A DNA stretch of 49,868 nucleotides from Gammaproteobacteria bacterium (GTDB lineage: Bacteria; Pseudomonadota; Gammaproteobacteria; Steroidobacterales; JABDKV01): the NCBI GenBank assembly GCA_024638445.1, contig JAHEKH010000010.1:1-49868 (forward strand). The letters are read 5' to 3'. This document shows positions 17,067 through 26,321 of this stretch, in pieces. The notes beneath the pieces are model-generated. The model was given only the letters and a program-made list of their open reading frames with translations. It made no database searches and had not been told where the DNA came from. Every line of letters starts with the position of its first letter. The first letter of the stretch is position 1. The translations under genes were made by a program, and so were the position numbers.

Positions 17067-18206
17067 ATGTTTACAAACGACGATTCCTCTCCTGACCAAC
17101 ACGGCGAAGCGGGTTTCCAGGCGCTGCTCGACGCCGCGGTCGACGCCATAGTCGTAATCGACTGCCGTGGCCATATCGAGACGTTTAATCGCTCGGCCGA
17201 GAAGCTGTTTGGCTACAGCGCCGAGGAAATCCGGGGCAGCAATGTATCGATGCTGATGCCTCAACCCTATCGTCGGGAGCACGATGGCTACCTGGCCCGA
17301 TACCTGGAGACCGGCGAAGCGCGCATCATTGGGATAGGCCGGGAAGCCAGCGGGCAACGCAAGGACGGCACCGTCTTCCCTATGGAGCTTTCGGTCGGCG
17401 AGTTTCGCGACAGCAAGACCGTGAGATTTGTCGGGATCGTGCGCGATATTACCGAGAGGAAAGAAACCGAGCGCCTGATTCGCCAGCAGCAGGAGCGGCT
17501 GGAGCACGTGATGCGACTCGGCACACTCGGCGAAATGGCCGCCGGCATCGCCCATGAAATCAACCAGCCCCTGACGGCAATCAGCACCTATGCCCAGGCG
17601 GCACGACGGCTCATCGACAGCGGTCTCATGGAGGACGACCGCTTGCTCGAAGTGCTGGAGAAGACCGGGGCCCAGGCCGAGCGGGCGGGCGCCATCATTC
17701 GCCGTATTCGCAACCTTGCCCGCAAACGCCCCGCCCAACGCGAGCGACACGATATAGCCCGGGTCGTTGACGAAGCCCTGCGACTGGCCGAAGTCGACGC
17801 TCGACTGCACGATGTCAATTTGTCGGGAACCGCCGAACCGGACCTCCCGCCGGCCTGGGTCGATGCGGTGCAGATCCAGCAGGTGGTGCTTAACCTGGTA
17901 CGCAACGCCATGGAAACAACGCCCCCGTCGACCAGCATCATGGTGGAAACGCTCTGCAGGAGCGAGGAAGAGGTTATTATCAGGGTCTGTGATGACGGTC
18001 CTGGCCTGGACGAAGATCTGATCTCGGAAATTTTTAACCCGTTCTTCACGACAAAAACGCACGGCACAGGGATGGGGCTGTCGATCAGCAGGTCGATCGT
18101 GACGTCGCATGGCGGCCGCCTGGAGGCAAAGAACAGGCCCGATGGGGGCGCGACCTTCAGCGTGATTTTACCAACGGCAATGAACGAACATGAACATGGC
18201 AACTGA
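17067..18206 (+). CDS. fixL: FixL-like haem-PAS oxygen-sensor histidine kinase
   Basis: A soluble kinase of 379 residues from the chosen ATG at 17067; the frame is open back to 16872 but that extension looks non-native. The PAS domain (about 16-130) carries the FixL haem signature. His72 aligns with the haem-ligating His200 of Bradyrhizobium FixL, Arg78 with Arg206 and Arg92 with Arg220 in the IIGIGR loop; the His214 position is Arg86. A HisKA domain follows with His163 in GIAHEINQPL, then an ATPase domain with N box, DDGPGL and GTGMGLSI. It should phosphorylate FixJ when oxygen is low. No amino-terminal membrane helices. fixJ overlaps its 3' end by 17 bp. Confidence 0.85.
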   Translation: MFTNDDSSPDQHGEAGFQALLDAAVDAIVVIDCRGHIETFNRSAEKLFGYSAEEIRGSNVSMLMPQPYRREHDGYLARYLETGEARIIGIGREASGQRKDGTVFPMELSVGEFRDSKTVRFVGIVRDITERKETERLIRQQQERLEHVMRLGTLGEMAAGIAHEINQPLTAISTYAQAARRLIDSGLMEDDRLLEVLEKTGAQAERAGAIIRRIRNLARKRPAQRERHDIARVVDEALRLAEVDARLHDVNLSGTAEPDLPPAWVDAVQIQQVVLNLVRNAMETTPPSTSIMVETLCRSEEEVIIRVCDDGPGLDEDLISEIFNPFFTTKTHGTGMGLSISRSIVTSHGGRLEAKNRPDGGATFSVILPTAMNEHEHGN

Positions 18207-18813
18207 AAAACCCACTGGCACTGTATTCGTTGTCGATGACGACGAACCCGTTCGGGATGCCCTGTCGATGCTGATGGAATCAGCCAGTCTGGCGGTGCGC
18301 AGTTTCGAATCCGCGAAAGCGTTTCTCGATAGCTACCCTGCCGACGAACCCGGCTGCCTGATCCTCGATATCCGGATGCCCGGCATGAACGGCTTCGAGT
18401 TGCGTGACGAGTTGTTGTCCCGTAACGCACTCCTGCCGATAATCTTCATTACCGGTCACGGTGATGTACCGATGGCGGTCGATGCAATGAAACATGGCGC
18501 GATCGACTTTATCCAGAAACCGTTTCGCGACGAGGATCTGCTCGACCGGGTACACCAGGCACTGGCCAGGAATGAAAAAGAGCGCCTGGAAGCACAGGCA
18601 CAGGGCGAGGTTACCGCGCGGTTTGAAACGCTAACGCCGCGTGAGCGCGAGGTTATGTCACTTGTTGTGCAGGGCAACGCAAACAAAGTGATCGCGCAGG
18701 ATCTCGGGGTGAGTCAACGAACTGTCGAGATACACCGCGCCCGCGTAATGGAAAAAATGGGAGCACGCTCGATCGCCCAACTGGTGCAGCTGGCCGGCAT
18801 CATCGATAAGTAG
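18190..18813 (+). CDS. fixJ: FixJ-type response regulator
   Basis: A 207-residue two-domain transcription regulator. The receiver has the acidic pocket DDD (16-18), phospho-acceptor Asp60 in LILDIRMPGMNG, FITGHGD and Lys110 in FIQKPF. The C-terminal LuxR-type helix-turn-helix reads LTPREREVM, then NKVIAQDLGVSQRTVEIHRARVMEKM. It should be phosphorylated by the overlapping FixL and control genes in response to oxygen; targets cannot be told from the window. ATG codons at 18190 and 18196 are both possible starts. Confidence 0.92.
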   Translation: MNMATEKPTGTVFVVDDDEPVRDALSMLMESASLAVRSFESAKAFLDSYPADEPGCLILDIRMPGMNGFELRDELLSRNALLPIIFITGHGDVPMAVDAMKHGAIDFIQKPFRDEDLLDRVHQALARNEKERLEAQAQGEVTARFETLTPREREVMSLVVQGNANKVIAQDLGVSQRTVEIHRARVMEKMGARSIAQLVQLAGIIDK

Positions 18814-18877
18814 TTGTCCGTATTGTCGGCAGACCCGCCCGGGGCGAGCATGTTTCCAACCTGGACGAGCCCCGGTC

Positions 18878-19294
18878 ATGTCTGCGCAGATAGCCCAACA
18901 AGAACCCGACGCCGCAATTTACCTTGTCGAATCCGACCCTGCTCTGCGTATGGAGGTAGCGGCGTCGCTGGCCGGCCTGGACTGGCCTGTTTATGACTAC
19001 CCTTCGCCGCGCGGCCTGCTTGCCGCCTTGCCCCGCCAGGCGACGGGTTGCCTGGTGGCGAATATCGCGTTGACAGGGATGGACGCGGTTGAACTCCAGC
19101 GCGAACTGACCCGGCTTGGCCACCGGCTCAGGGTCATCCTGCTCAGCTACGACATCGAAGTTCCCGATGCAGTGGCCGCCATGCGCGCCGGAGTTGACGA
19201 CATCCTGCCTTTGCCTGTCGTCCAGAGGCTCCTGCGCCGCCGCGTCAGCACGGCGATGTCGCTTCTTGAAAAAAAAGTTCAAAAAGACTTGTAA
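18878..19294 (+). CDS. Stand-alone degenerate receiver protein (possible FixT-like regulator)
   Basis: A 138-residue protein consisting only of a FixJ-like receiver fold, lacking the DNA-binding domain. Aligned with FixJ from the same locus, the phospho-acceptor Asp is Asn62 (CLVANIALTGMDAVEL against CLILDIRMPGMNGFEL), the acidic pair is Glu18-Ser19 and the conserved lysine is Leu112 (LPLP against QKP). It therefore should not accept phosphate in the usual way. Single receiver-like proteins such as FixT act as inhibitors of FixL in alphaproteobacteria; the position 64 bp after fixJ makes a similar role reasonable but unproven. The C-terminus is basic and helical (LLEKKVQKDL). Confidence 0.65.
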   Translation: MSAQIAQQEPDAAIYLVESDPALRMEVAASLAGLDWPVYDYPSPRGLLAALPRQATGCLVANIALTGMDAVELQRELTRLGHRLRVILLSYDIEVPDAVAAMRAGVDDILPLPVVQRLLRRRVSTAMSLLEKKVQKDL

Positions 19295-19299
19295 GCTGT

Positions 19300-20943
19300 T
19301 TATTCTATTGTTTTTTTACGAATCAGCTCGATAAGCGCTGCAGTAGAGGGGTTGCGCTGCTCCCCGGGCCCTGAGGTCAGTTCCGGGTAAATCTCTCCGG
19401 CCAGTTGCTTGCCGAGCTCGACCCCCCACTGGTCGAACGAGTTGATCCCCCAGGTTACGCCCTGAACGAAAATCTTATGCTCGTAGAGTGCGATCAGCAT
19501 TCCCAGACTGCGTGGCGTCAGCGCTTCCAGCACTACCGTATTGCTGGGCCGGTTTCCGGCAAATTGCCGGTGCCCGACCAGCCGGGCCAGGGAGTCCTCG
19601 TCCGCCCCGGCATCCCGCATCGCTGCTGCTGTGGTTTCCGGGTCACGACCCAGCATCAATGCTTCGGTTTGCGCGAGACAGTTGGCGAGCAGCAGATCAT
19701 GGTGCGAACCGTAGCGCCGCGGGGGATTGACCACCGCGATGAAATCGGCCGGCACCAGGTGGCTGCCCTGGTGCAGCAACTGGAAGTAGGCGTGCTGCCC
19801 GTTCGTTCCGGTGGACCCCCAGACCACGGGCCCCGTTGCATGCCGGGCAGTTGACCCATCCGCCTGCGCCAGCTTGCCGTTACTCTCCATGTCGGCCTGC
19901 TGCAGATAGTCCGGTAAGCGGTCGAGATACTCACAATAAGGCAAGACAGCATGGGTGGGTGCATCGAGGAAATTGATGTACCACACGCCCAGCATTGCCA
20001 GGATGACCGGCAGATTCTCTTCCAGCGGCGCCGTGGCGAAATGCTCGTCCATCGCCCGGGCTCCGGCCAGCAGGTCGCGGAACCCCGTCATTCCGATGCT
20101 CAGCGCGATGGGTAGTCCTATGGCAGACCACAGCGAATAGCGACCGCCCACCCAACTCCAGAAACCGAACATATTGTCCGGGTCGATGCCGAAACCGGAA
20201 ACTGCCTCGGCGTTGGTAGACACAGCGACAAAATGACGCGGCACGTCGGACAGGCTTCGGCCGCTGGCAAGAAACCAGTCCCGCGCCGTATGTGCATTGG
20301 TCATGGTTTCCTGCGTCGTAAAACTTTTCGACGCCACCACGAACAGGGCGGTTTCCGGGTCAATGGCGTCGAGCGTCGAACCGATATCCGCGCCGTCTAC
20401 GTTGGAAACGAAATGAGTACGCATTTCCGGCCTGGCAAACGCGGCAAGCGCCTCTGTCACCATCTGTGGGCCCAGGTGAGAACCGCCAATCCCGATATTG
20501 ACGACATCGGAGATGGGCTTGCCGGTAGCACCGAGCCATTCTCCGGATCGCAGCCGCTCGCTGAATACCGCCATCCGGTCGAGGACTTCGTGCACGCCTG
20601 GCACCACGTCAGCACCATCGACGTGAATCGAAACATCGGGGGGAGCGCGTAATGCGGTGTGCAGGACCGCCCTGCCCTCGGTGAAGTTAATTTTTTCTCC
20701 GGAAAGCATTGCATCGCGAGCGGATTCGACGCCGCGCTCGCGCGCCAGCCCGAAAAGCAGACCGAGACCCTCATCGTCGATGCGGTTCTTGGAGTAATCG
20801 AGGTGCAGCGGCCCCAGCGTTGCCGAGTAACGGCGCGCGCGGCCGGGATCAGCCGCAAACAGGTCGCGCATGTGGCGCGCAGAAAAGCGATCCCGGTAGC
20901 TGCCAAGCGCCCGGTATGCCTCGGCCGCAGTCAGGCTGGTCAT
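19300..20943 (-). CDS. pgi: Glucose-6-phosphate isomerase
   Basis: A 547-residue enzyme interconverting glucose-6-phosphate and fructose-6-phosphate, linking glycogen and Entner-Doudoroff metabolism with gluconeogenesis. Signatures include [38 protein letters not shown] and [18 protein letters not shown]; length is normal. The start is the ATG at 20943, overlapping the glgC stop (ATGA). A longer frame to 21222 is only the shadow of glgC. The gene ends 5 bp from the convergent receiver gene. Confidence 0.97.
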   Translation of the reverse strand: MTSLTAAEAYRALGSYRDRFSARHMRDLFAADPGRARRYSATLGPLHLDYSKNRIDDEGLGLLFGLARERGVESARDAMLSGEKINFTEGRAVLHTALRAPPDVSIHVDGADVVPGVHEVLDRMAVFSERLRSGEWLGATGKPISDVVNIGIGGSHLGPQMVTEALAAFARPEMRTHFVSNVDGADIGSTLDAIDPETALFVVASKSFTTQETMTNAHTARDWFLASGRSLSDVPRHFVAVSTNAEAVSGFGIDPDNMFGFWSWVGGRYSLWSAIGLPIALSIGMTGFRDLLAGARAMDEHFATAPLEENLPVILAMLGVWYINFLDAPTHAVLPYCEYLDRLPDYLQQADMESNGKLAQADGSTARHATGPVVWGSTGTNGQHAYFQLLHQGSHLVPADFIAVVNPPRRYGSHHDLLLANCLAQTEALMLGRDPETTAAAMRDAGADEDSLARLVGHRQFAGNRPSNTVVLEALTPRSLGMLIALYEHKIFVQGVTWGINSFDQWGVELGKQLAGEIYPELTSGPGEQRNPSTAALIELIRKKTIE

Positions 20944-22211
20944 CGGGTGTGGTGCAACTGCTGGCCCAGCATTTCCGGCACAACCAGCGTGACCCCATTG
21001 GCGGTCACCCGGAAACGCTGCGCATCGCTTTGCGGATCGATGCCAATATCCGTGCCGTCGGGAACGACAGTGCCCTTGTCGATAATTGCCTTGCGAATCC
21101 GGCAGCCGGCGCCGATCCGCACATTGGGCAGGACCACGGTATCTTCCACTACCGTGTGATTCTCGACGTGCACGTTGGTAAACAGCAGCGAGCGCCTGAT
21201 CTCTGCTCCGGATACGATGCACCCGCCGGACACCATCGAGTCCACCGCCATTCCCCGTTTGTCGGCCAGGTCAAAAACGAACTTGGCCGGGGGCTGCTGG
21301 CTCTGGTAAGTCCAGATTGGCCACTCCTGATCGTACAGGTTCAGTTCCGGCGTCACGCCCAGCAGCTCCATGTTGGCAAGCCAGTAAGAATCGACGGTAC
21401 CGACGTCCCGCCAGTAGGTGTGCGGACCTGCTCCCTTGCGGAACGGATAGGCGGCAACGCTGAATTTGTCGATACACCGCGGAATGATGTCTTTGCCGAA
21501 ATCGTGGTTGGAATCGCCTTCGTCGGCGTCGTGCTCGAGCTGTGAACACATGAAATCGGTATTGAAAATATAGATCCCCATCGATACCAGCGCATGGGTC
21601 TCGCTGCCCGGCATCGGTTGGGGTTCTGCCGGCTTTTCCTCGAAACTCACAACCCGGTTGTCGTCGTCGACCGCCATGACACCGAAGCCCTTGGCATCCT
21701 CGAGCGGCACGTCAATACACGCGACCGTCATATCGGCGCCTGCTTCGGCATGAAACGCCAGCATTTCGCCATAGTCCATCTTGTAGATGTGATCGCCTGC
21801 CAGGATCAGGACATGGCGGGGGTTGTGACGCCTGACGATATCGAGGTTCTGGTAGATCGCGTCGGCAGTGCCAGCATACCAGCCGGTGTGCACGTGTTGC
21901 ATGGCTGGCAGCAGTTCGACGAATTCTCCCAGCTCAGCCCGGAGAAAGCCCCAGCCCTGCTGGATGTGACGAATGAGTGAATAGGCCTTGTACTGACTGA
22001 GTACCCCGATCCGGCGGATATCCGAGTTGATACAGTTCGACAACGGAAAATCGATGATCCGGAACTTGCCGCCAAACGGCATGGACGGCTTGGCCCGCCA
22101 GCGGGTCAGGTCCAGCAATCGGGTACCCCCGCCCCCCGCAAGTATCAGCGCCAACGTGTCTCGAGTCAGCCGGCTGACAAAACGCGGGGTCGGAATAGTC
22201 TCGTCGCTCAT
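20940..22211 (-). CDS. glgC: Glucose-1-phosphate adenylyltransferase (ADP-glucose pyrophosphorylase)
   Basis: This enzyme makes ADP-glucose from ATP and glucose-1-phosphate, the committed step of bacterial glycogen synthesis. From the ATG at 22211 it is 423 residues, normal for GlgC; upstream codons to 22337 look non-native. Motifs seen are [18 protein letters not shown], the catalytic [11 protein letters not shown] aspartate, EEKP and YWRDVGT, then a left-handed beta-helix C-terminus. The N-terminal nucleotide loop reads AGGGGTRL, with glycine where most relatives have a charged or polar residue (AGGRGTRL in E. coli). Coupled to pgi and divergent from the glgA operon across 98 bp. Confidence 0.96.
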   Translation of the reverse strand: MSDETIPTPRFVSRLTRDTLALILAGGGGTRLLDLTRWRAKPSMPFGGKFRIIDFPLSNCINSDIRRIGVLSQYKAYSLIRHIQQGWGFLRAELGEFVELLPAMQHVHTGWYAGTADAIYQNLDIVRRHNPRHVLILAGDHIYKMDYGEMLAFHAEAGADMTVACIDVPLEDAKGFGVMAVDDDNRVVSFEEKPAEPQPMPGSETHALVSMGIYIFNTDFMCSQLEHDADEGDSNHDFGKDIIPRCIDKFSVAAYPFRKGAGPHTYWRDVGTVDSYWLANMELLGVTPELNLYDQEWPIWTYQSQQPPAKFVFDLADKRGMAVDSMVSGGCIVSGAEIRRSLLFTNVHVENHTVVEDTVVLPNVRIGAGCRIRKAIIDKGTVVPDGTDIGIDPQSDAQRFRVTANGVTLVVPEMLGQQLHHTR

Positions 22212-22309
22212 AAGCCTGATCCTTGTGCCGTGTACTTTTAAACTAGCGAACTCGGGTCCCCGCGTAAAGCGCGTTGACACAGCAGCGTCACTGCCCGGAC
22301 CATAGCGAT

Positions 22310-23239
22310 ATGAAACGCATTGTCCTGTTGGGACCACAGAGAAATAAACCGACCGTCTCTCGCGCGCTGGAGGAACACGGCATGGCCGGACGGCTGGCCG
22401 TGGTCACCGCCGGCTGGCAGGAACGCGAGGCTGAGCTGGAATCCCTGGCGGAACACCTCCTCGGCCAGAATATAGTGGACCTGCGGCTCTACGACAGGGC
22501 AGATAGCGTGTTCGGGAAAGACCCGGACCTGCGCGAAGCCTGGCGTGAACGCCAGGAGTGGCTCAAGGAGCTGCAACGACTGTACCGCCGGCGCCTTCGG
22601 CGTTTGCTGGACACGGTGCGGGAACTCGATGAGCTCGATGGAATCGAAGCCCTGGTGACGCGTGAACGGCAGGAAGCCATGGACGCTGTTCGCGACCTGG
22701 ACCGGGAGCACCTGCGCAAGATTCGCGAAATAGCACGTGGCCATTGGCAGAAATGGAAGCCGGTGGAACGGCCGGCGGTCAGCCGGCACAGGGAAGAAAT
22801 TTCCGCGTTACTCGCGCAGTGCGACACGCTGCTGATTGCCGGTGGACATGTCGGTGTCCTGCTGAATCGGCTTCGAATGTTCGAACTGGGCCCCCTCATC
22901 GGTCACCTGGACCTGGTGGCCTGGTCCGCAGGCGCCATGGCGTTGTCGGAGCAGGTCGTGTTGTTCCACGATTTCACGCCCGAGGGAGCAATCGACGAGG
23001 AACTGTTCGACGCAGGGCTTTCCGCCTGCCGCGGCCTGATGGTCTTTCCGGACGGCTCTAACCGGCTGGCACTGGATGACCGGGTCCGGGTCGGGCAGCT
23101 GGCGCGGCGGATGCGGCCCGCCCGTTGCGTGTCTCTCGACGAAGATTCGATCCTCACCTGGAATGGCCGGGCGTGGCACTCAGCGGGTCCGGTCCGGCTG
23201 CTCCGGCAGGACGGCAGCACACAGCCGATGGATTCATGA
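22310..23239 (+). CDS. Peptidase S51 / type 1 glutamine-amidotransferase-like protein of unknown role
   Basis: A 309-residue protein with a Rossmann-like start ([15 protein letters not shown], then LAVVTAGW) and a class-I amidotransferase-type nucleophile elbow [10 protein letters not shown], with Ser206 as the likely nucleophile, as in peptidase S51 (dipeptidase E, cyanophycinase). [15 protein letters not shown] precedes it and LFHDF (His220) follows. Between the halves (about 70-150) lies a highly charged, helical, probably coiled-coil insert rich in Arg, Glu and Leu. The start is the ATG at 22310. It is the first gene of the operon ending in glgA and overlaps the next gene by 4 bp. Substrate unknown; the fold is a family-level inference. 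Confidence 0.6.
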   Translation: MKRIVLLGPQRNKPTVSRALEEHGMAGRLAVVTAGWQEREAELESLAEHLLGQNIVDLRLYDRADSVFGKDPDLREAWRERQEWLKELQRLYRRRLRRLLDTVRELDELDGIEALVTRERQEAMDAVRDLDREHLRKIREIARGHWQKWKPVERPAVSRHREEISALLAQCDTLLIAGGHVGVLLNRLRMFELGPLIGHLDLVAWSAGAMALSEQVVLFHDFTPEGAIDEELFDAGLSACRGLMVFPDGSNRLALDDRVRVGQLARRMRPARCVSLDEDSILTWNGRAWHSAGPVRLLRQDGSTQPMDS

Positions 23240-24366
23240 AATACGAAGACCTCCTCGCACTGGAATCGCCGCAGCCGGCCGATGTGGACGCCTTCCTGGC
23301 GGCGAACGACGTACCGCTGGTCAGACCGGGCCGGGTGATCTACGTCTATCGGGGCGCGGCAACGGCGGTGCGACTGCGCCAGTGGATTCACGGGCTGCCG
23401 GCTGATCCCGCCCTGGATCGGCTCGGCGATACGGACCTGTGGTATCTCGAGTGCGAACTACCCGACGGTTCCCGGGTCGAGTACAAGTTCGAAATCGAGG
23501 ACGAAAACGGAACCCGGTGGACGACCGATCCTTTGAACCCGGAGCTTGCCGAGGACCCATTCGGGGCCAACTCGGTCTGCCATGGCTATGGCTATCGCCG
23601 GCCATCCTGGTCGCTCCCCGACGCCGGCGGCCGTCCTGGCACGCTGGACCGGCTGACAATCGCCAGCCGGTCGTTCGGGGAAAAGCGCCGGACACAGGTT
23701 TACCTGCCGGCCCGGTTTCGGCGCACGCGACGATATCCGCTGCTCATCGTTCACGACGGCTCGGATTTCCTGCGTTTTGCCGCCTTCAATGCGGTACTCG
23801 ACAACCTGATCCATCGCATGGAAGTTGCGCCGATGATCGTGGCGCTGACCGATCCGGGCAATCGCAACGTCGAGTATGCAGCCGACGACCGGCACGCCAC
23901 CTACATCGCGGACGAGCTGTTTCCGGCCCTTGCCGCCCGGTTCAATCTCGAGGACCACCCCGACGCCCGTGGGCTGATGGGGGCCAGCTTTGGTGCCGTC
24001 GCCTCCCTGCATGCGTCCTGGCGGCGTCCCGAGTTGTTCGGGCGGCTGATGCTGCTGTCGGGGTCCTTTGCCTTTTCGGACATTGGCGGGCACCATCGCG
24101 GACCGGTGTTCGACCCGGTCGTCAGGTTTGTCAACGCCTTCCGGCACGCGCCGGCCAGGCCGGCTCAACGGGTTTACATGAGCTGCGGAATCTACGAGTC
24201 GCTGATCTACGAGAACCGCTCGATCCTGCCTCTGCTGAGAGATACGGGCGCGCGGGTGCGCTACGATGAAGCGCGGGACGGACACAACTGGGAAAACTGG
24301 CGCGACCGCCAGCAAAAAGCTTTGAGCTGGCTTTTTCGCGGACCACTCTGGATGACTTACGAGTAA
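23236..24366 (+). CDS. Putative esterase with E-set-like N-terminal domain
   Basis: A 376-residue protein. Residues 30-105 look like a beta-sandwich E-set domain of the kind seen in glycogen-acting enzymes and enterochelin esterases (VIYVYRG, then DLWYLECELPDGSRVEYKFEIED). Residues 140-370 are a PF00756-type alpha/beta hydrolase: RTQVYLPARF, LLIVHDGSDF, nucleophile Ser251 in LMGASFGAVASL and probable catalytic His350 in DGHNWENWRD. No signal peptide, so cytosolic. The start is the ATG at 23236, overlapping the previous stop. Location before an ATP-grasp gene and glgA suggests action on a sugar- or polymer-linked ester; not proven. Confidence 0.65.
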   Translation: MKYEDLLALESPQPADVDAFLAANDVPLVRPGRVIYVYRGAATAVRLRQWIHGLPADPALDRLGDTDLWYLECELPDGSRVEYKFEIEDENGTRWTTDPLNPELAEDPFGANSVCHGYGYRRPSWSLPDAGGRPGTLDRLTIASRSFGEKRRTQVYLPARFRRTRRYPLLIVHDGSDFLRFAAFNAVLDNLIHRMEVAPMIVALTDPGNRNVEYAADDRHATYIADELFPALAARFNLEDHPDARGLMGASFGAVASLHASWRRPELFGRLMLLSGSFAFSDIGGHHRGPVFDPVVRFVNAFRHAPARPAQRVYMSCGIYESLIYENRSILPLLRDTGARVRYDEARDGHNWENWRDRQQKALSWLFRGPLWMTYE

Positions 24367-24372
24367 CTGACT

Positions 24373-25599
24373 ATGGCTGACAAGACCTGCCGCATCGGGC
24401 TATCACTGGGTGCCGACATCTGCTGGCCGATTTGCTACGAAGAGATCATGCGGCGGCTAGACCTGTCGATACCACGTGGAGCCGACACGTTGCACTTCGA
24501 GGTGGAACGGGTATCAATCGAACCTTATGACCTGGCCCAGTCCTGCCGCTACGATCTCGTCATCGACCGGCTGACCCACTGGTTTCATACCAGCCGTGAA
24601 TGGATCAAGAAGAGCATCATTCTCGACGACCTTTACGTGTTCAATCACCCATGGGCGCTGCAGTCGATGGAAAAGCAAACCACGTATTGCGCCATGATGC
24701 GTCTTGGCATGCCCATGCCCCGCACCTGGATGCTGCCACCAAAGGCCTACCTGCCCAGCGCCGACCTGGAGCCGACCCTGCGTCAATACGCCCGGCTGTT
24801 CGATCTGTCAGAAGTCGGCGACAAGGTCGGCTATCCGTGTTTCATGAAACCCTACGATGGCGGCGGCTGGGTTGGTGTTCGCAAGATCGACAACGCAAAG
24901 GAGCTGCAGGAGGCCTACAATGCCAGCGGCACCGGCGTCATGATGCTGCAGGAGGCGGTCGAACACGACCTGTTTGTACGCTGTATCGGGCTGGGCCCGC
25001 AGCTGCGCCTGGTCAACTACCACCCCTCTGCTCCCCTGCATGACCGCTATGGCCTCGACACCGACTTCCTGGACGAGGATTCAGTCTCGATCCTCGAAGA
25101 CATGACGCTGACCATTAACGCTTTCTTTGGATGGGACTTCAACTCCTGCGAGGCGCTGCGTCGTGGCGATACCTGGGTGCCGATCGATTTTGCCAATGCC
25201 TGTCCGGACTCGCAGGTGACCTCGCTGCACTATCACTTTCCGTGGCTCATCATGGCCAACGTCCGCTGGTCAGTGTTTTGCGCCGCCACCGGCCGAAGCA
25301 AGCCGGTCAATCTGCCGATCCAGCCTTACCTTGCGATTGCTGAGAAAGACCTGCCCTGGCGGGAACGACTCCGCGCATACGGTGAGCAGGCACGACGCGA
25401 TTTCGAGTACGAACGGTTCCAGGAGTTTTGCGACCGCAACCTCTCTCACCTCGAAGAGGTGACCCGCGATTTCTTTGGCAGCGAGGCCGCCCGTAGCGCA
25501 ATACGCAAAAAGGTAGACGCACTGTTCCCGGAGCATGAACGGGAAGAGTTTACCGAGCTGTTCTGGTCCCGCATTCAGCAGTGGCGCAATAACCCATGA
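24373..25599 (+). CDS. ATP-grasp domain protein of unknown substrate
   Basis: A 408-residue cytosolic protein with an ATP-grasp core. Residues 155-170 (PCFMKPYDGGGWVGVRKI) hold the nucleotide-binding lysine (Lys159) and glycine-rich loop, followed by MMLQEAVEHDLFVRC with the hinge and acidic residues. The late VPIDFANACPDS resembles the metal-binding strand of the fold. ATP-grasp enzymes join a carboxylate to an amine or thiol through an acyl-phosphate. The N-terminus (IGLSLGADICWPICYEEIMRRL) is not one I recognise. It starts 6 bp after the esterase gene and its stop overlaps the next ATG. Confidence 0.68.
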   Translation: MADKTCRIGLSLGADICWPICYEEIMRRLDLSIPRGADTLHFEVERVSIEPYDLAQSCRYDLVIDRLTHWFHTSREWIKKSIILDDLYVFNHPWALQSMEKQTTYCAMMRLGMPMPRTWMLPPKAYLPSADLEPTLRQYARLFDLSEVGDKVGYPCFMKPYDGGGWVGVRKIDNAKELQEAYNASGTGVMMLQEAVEHDLFVRCIGLGPQLRLVNYHPSAPLHDRYGLDTDFLDEDSVSILEDMTLTINAFFGWDFNSCEALRRGDTWVPIDFANACPDSQVTSLHYHFPWLIMANVRWSVFCAATGRSKPVNLPIQPYLAIAEKDLPWRERLRAYGEQARRDFEYERFQEFCDRNLSHLEEVTRDFFGSEAARSAIRKKVDALFPEHEREEFTELFWSRIQQWRNNP

Positions 25600-26321
25600 A
25601 GGAAGTCTCCGACTGGTATTCTCCGCGCGTCGAGCAGAATATCCGCCTCGCACGCTGGGGGCACTGGGGTACGCCGGTGCTGATATTTCCAACCGCTGGC
25701 GGAGATGCCGAGGAGATCGAGCGCTTTCTCCTCATCGACGCCCTGGCACCGTTGATATCGGCGGGTCGAATCAAAGTCTATTCGTGCGACAGCATCGCGG
25801 GGCGAGCATGGACCTCACGACAGCACCCACCGGAATACTGTGCCCTGCTGCAGAACCGTTACGACGAATGCGTCTACCGTGAAGTGGTGCCCGCCATCTG
25901 GCAGGACTGTGGCGGGCAAATAGAGATCGTGACCGCAGGGTCTTCAATCGGCGCGTTTAACGCGGTTGCCGCATTGTGCCGGCATCCCGATGTCTTTCGC
26001 CTCGCGTTCGGATTGAGCGGAACCTATGACCTCGAGCCAAAGATGCACGGGCAGGCCAACGACGAGTTCTATTTCGGTTCACCCCTGCATTTCCTGCCCA
26101 ACCTGGGCGAGTCGCTGCAGCTCGAACAGCTGCGCCAGCGTTTTGCCGTGCTGGCTTTTGGCCAGGGCCGCTGGGAAGACCCGGAGGAGTCATGGCGGCT
26201 GGCCGATGTGCTGGGTTCGAAGGGCGTCCCGAACAGGGTCGACCCCTGGGGACCCGAGTTTGACCACGACTGGCCGACCTGGCGGGTAATGATGCCCAAG
26301 TACTTCGACGAGTGGCTTTAA
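25596..26321 (+). CDS. Second alpha/beta hydrolase (esterase-like) of the glgA operon
   Basis: A 241-residue single-domain alpha/beta hydrolase. Visible features: strand TPVLIFPTAGGDAEE, nucleophile elbow TAGSSIGAFNAVAA with Ser117, and a C-terminal FDHDWPTWRVMMPKYF containing the likely catalytic His224. It resembles the esterase-D or putative-esterase group and differs from the upstream esterase, lacking the E-set domain. Its ATG overlaps the ATP-grasp stop and its TAA directly abuts the glgA ATG with no spacer, so synthesis of all three is likely coupled. Substrate unknown. Confidence 0.65.
   Translation: MKEVSDWYSPRVEQNIRLARWGHWGTPVLIFPTAGGDAEEIERFLLIDALAPLISAGRIKVYSCDSIAGRAWTSRQHPPEYCALLQNRYDECVYREVVPAIWQDCGGQIEIVTAGSSIGAFNAVAALCRHPDVFRLAFGLSGTYDLEPKMHGQANDEFYFGSPLHFLPNLGESLQLEQLRQRFAVLAFGQGRWEDPEESWRLADVLGSKGVPNRVDPWGPEFDHDWPTWRVMMPKYFDEWL

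Noticed and set aside
19295-19330. T-rich stretch between the receiver gene and pgi as a bidirectional terminator
   Set aside because: T and A runs are present, but only a 4-bp stem could be drawn; no convincing hairpin on either strand.
20944-21222. Possible 93-residue N-terminal extension of pgi
   Set aside because: The extension lies wholly inside glgC and has no Pgi-like sequence; the ATG at 20943 gives a normal-length enzyme and an ATGA junction.
22274-22279. Perfect TTGACA hexamer before the S51-like gene
   Set aside because: No acceptable -10 lies 15-19 bp downstream, and the next gene starts only 31 bp after the hexamer. An in-frame TTG here is also a poor start compared with the ATG at 22310.
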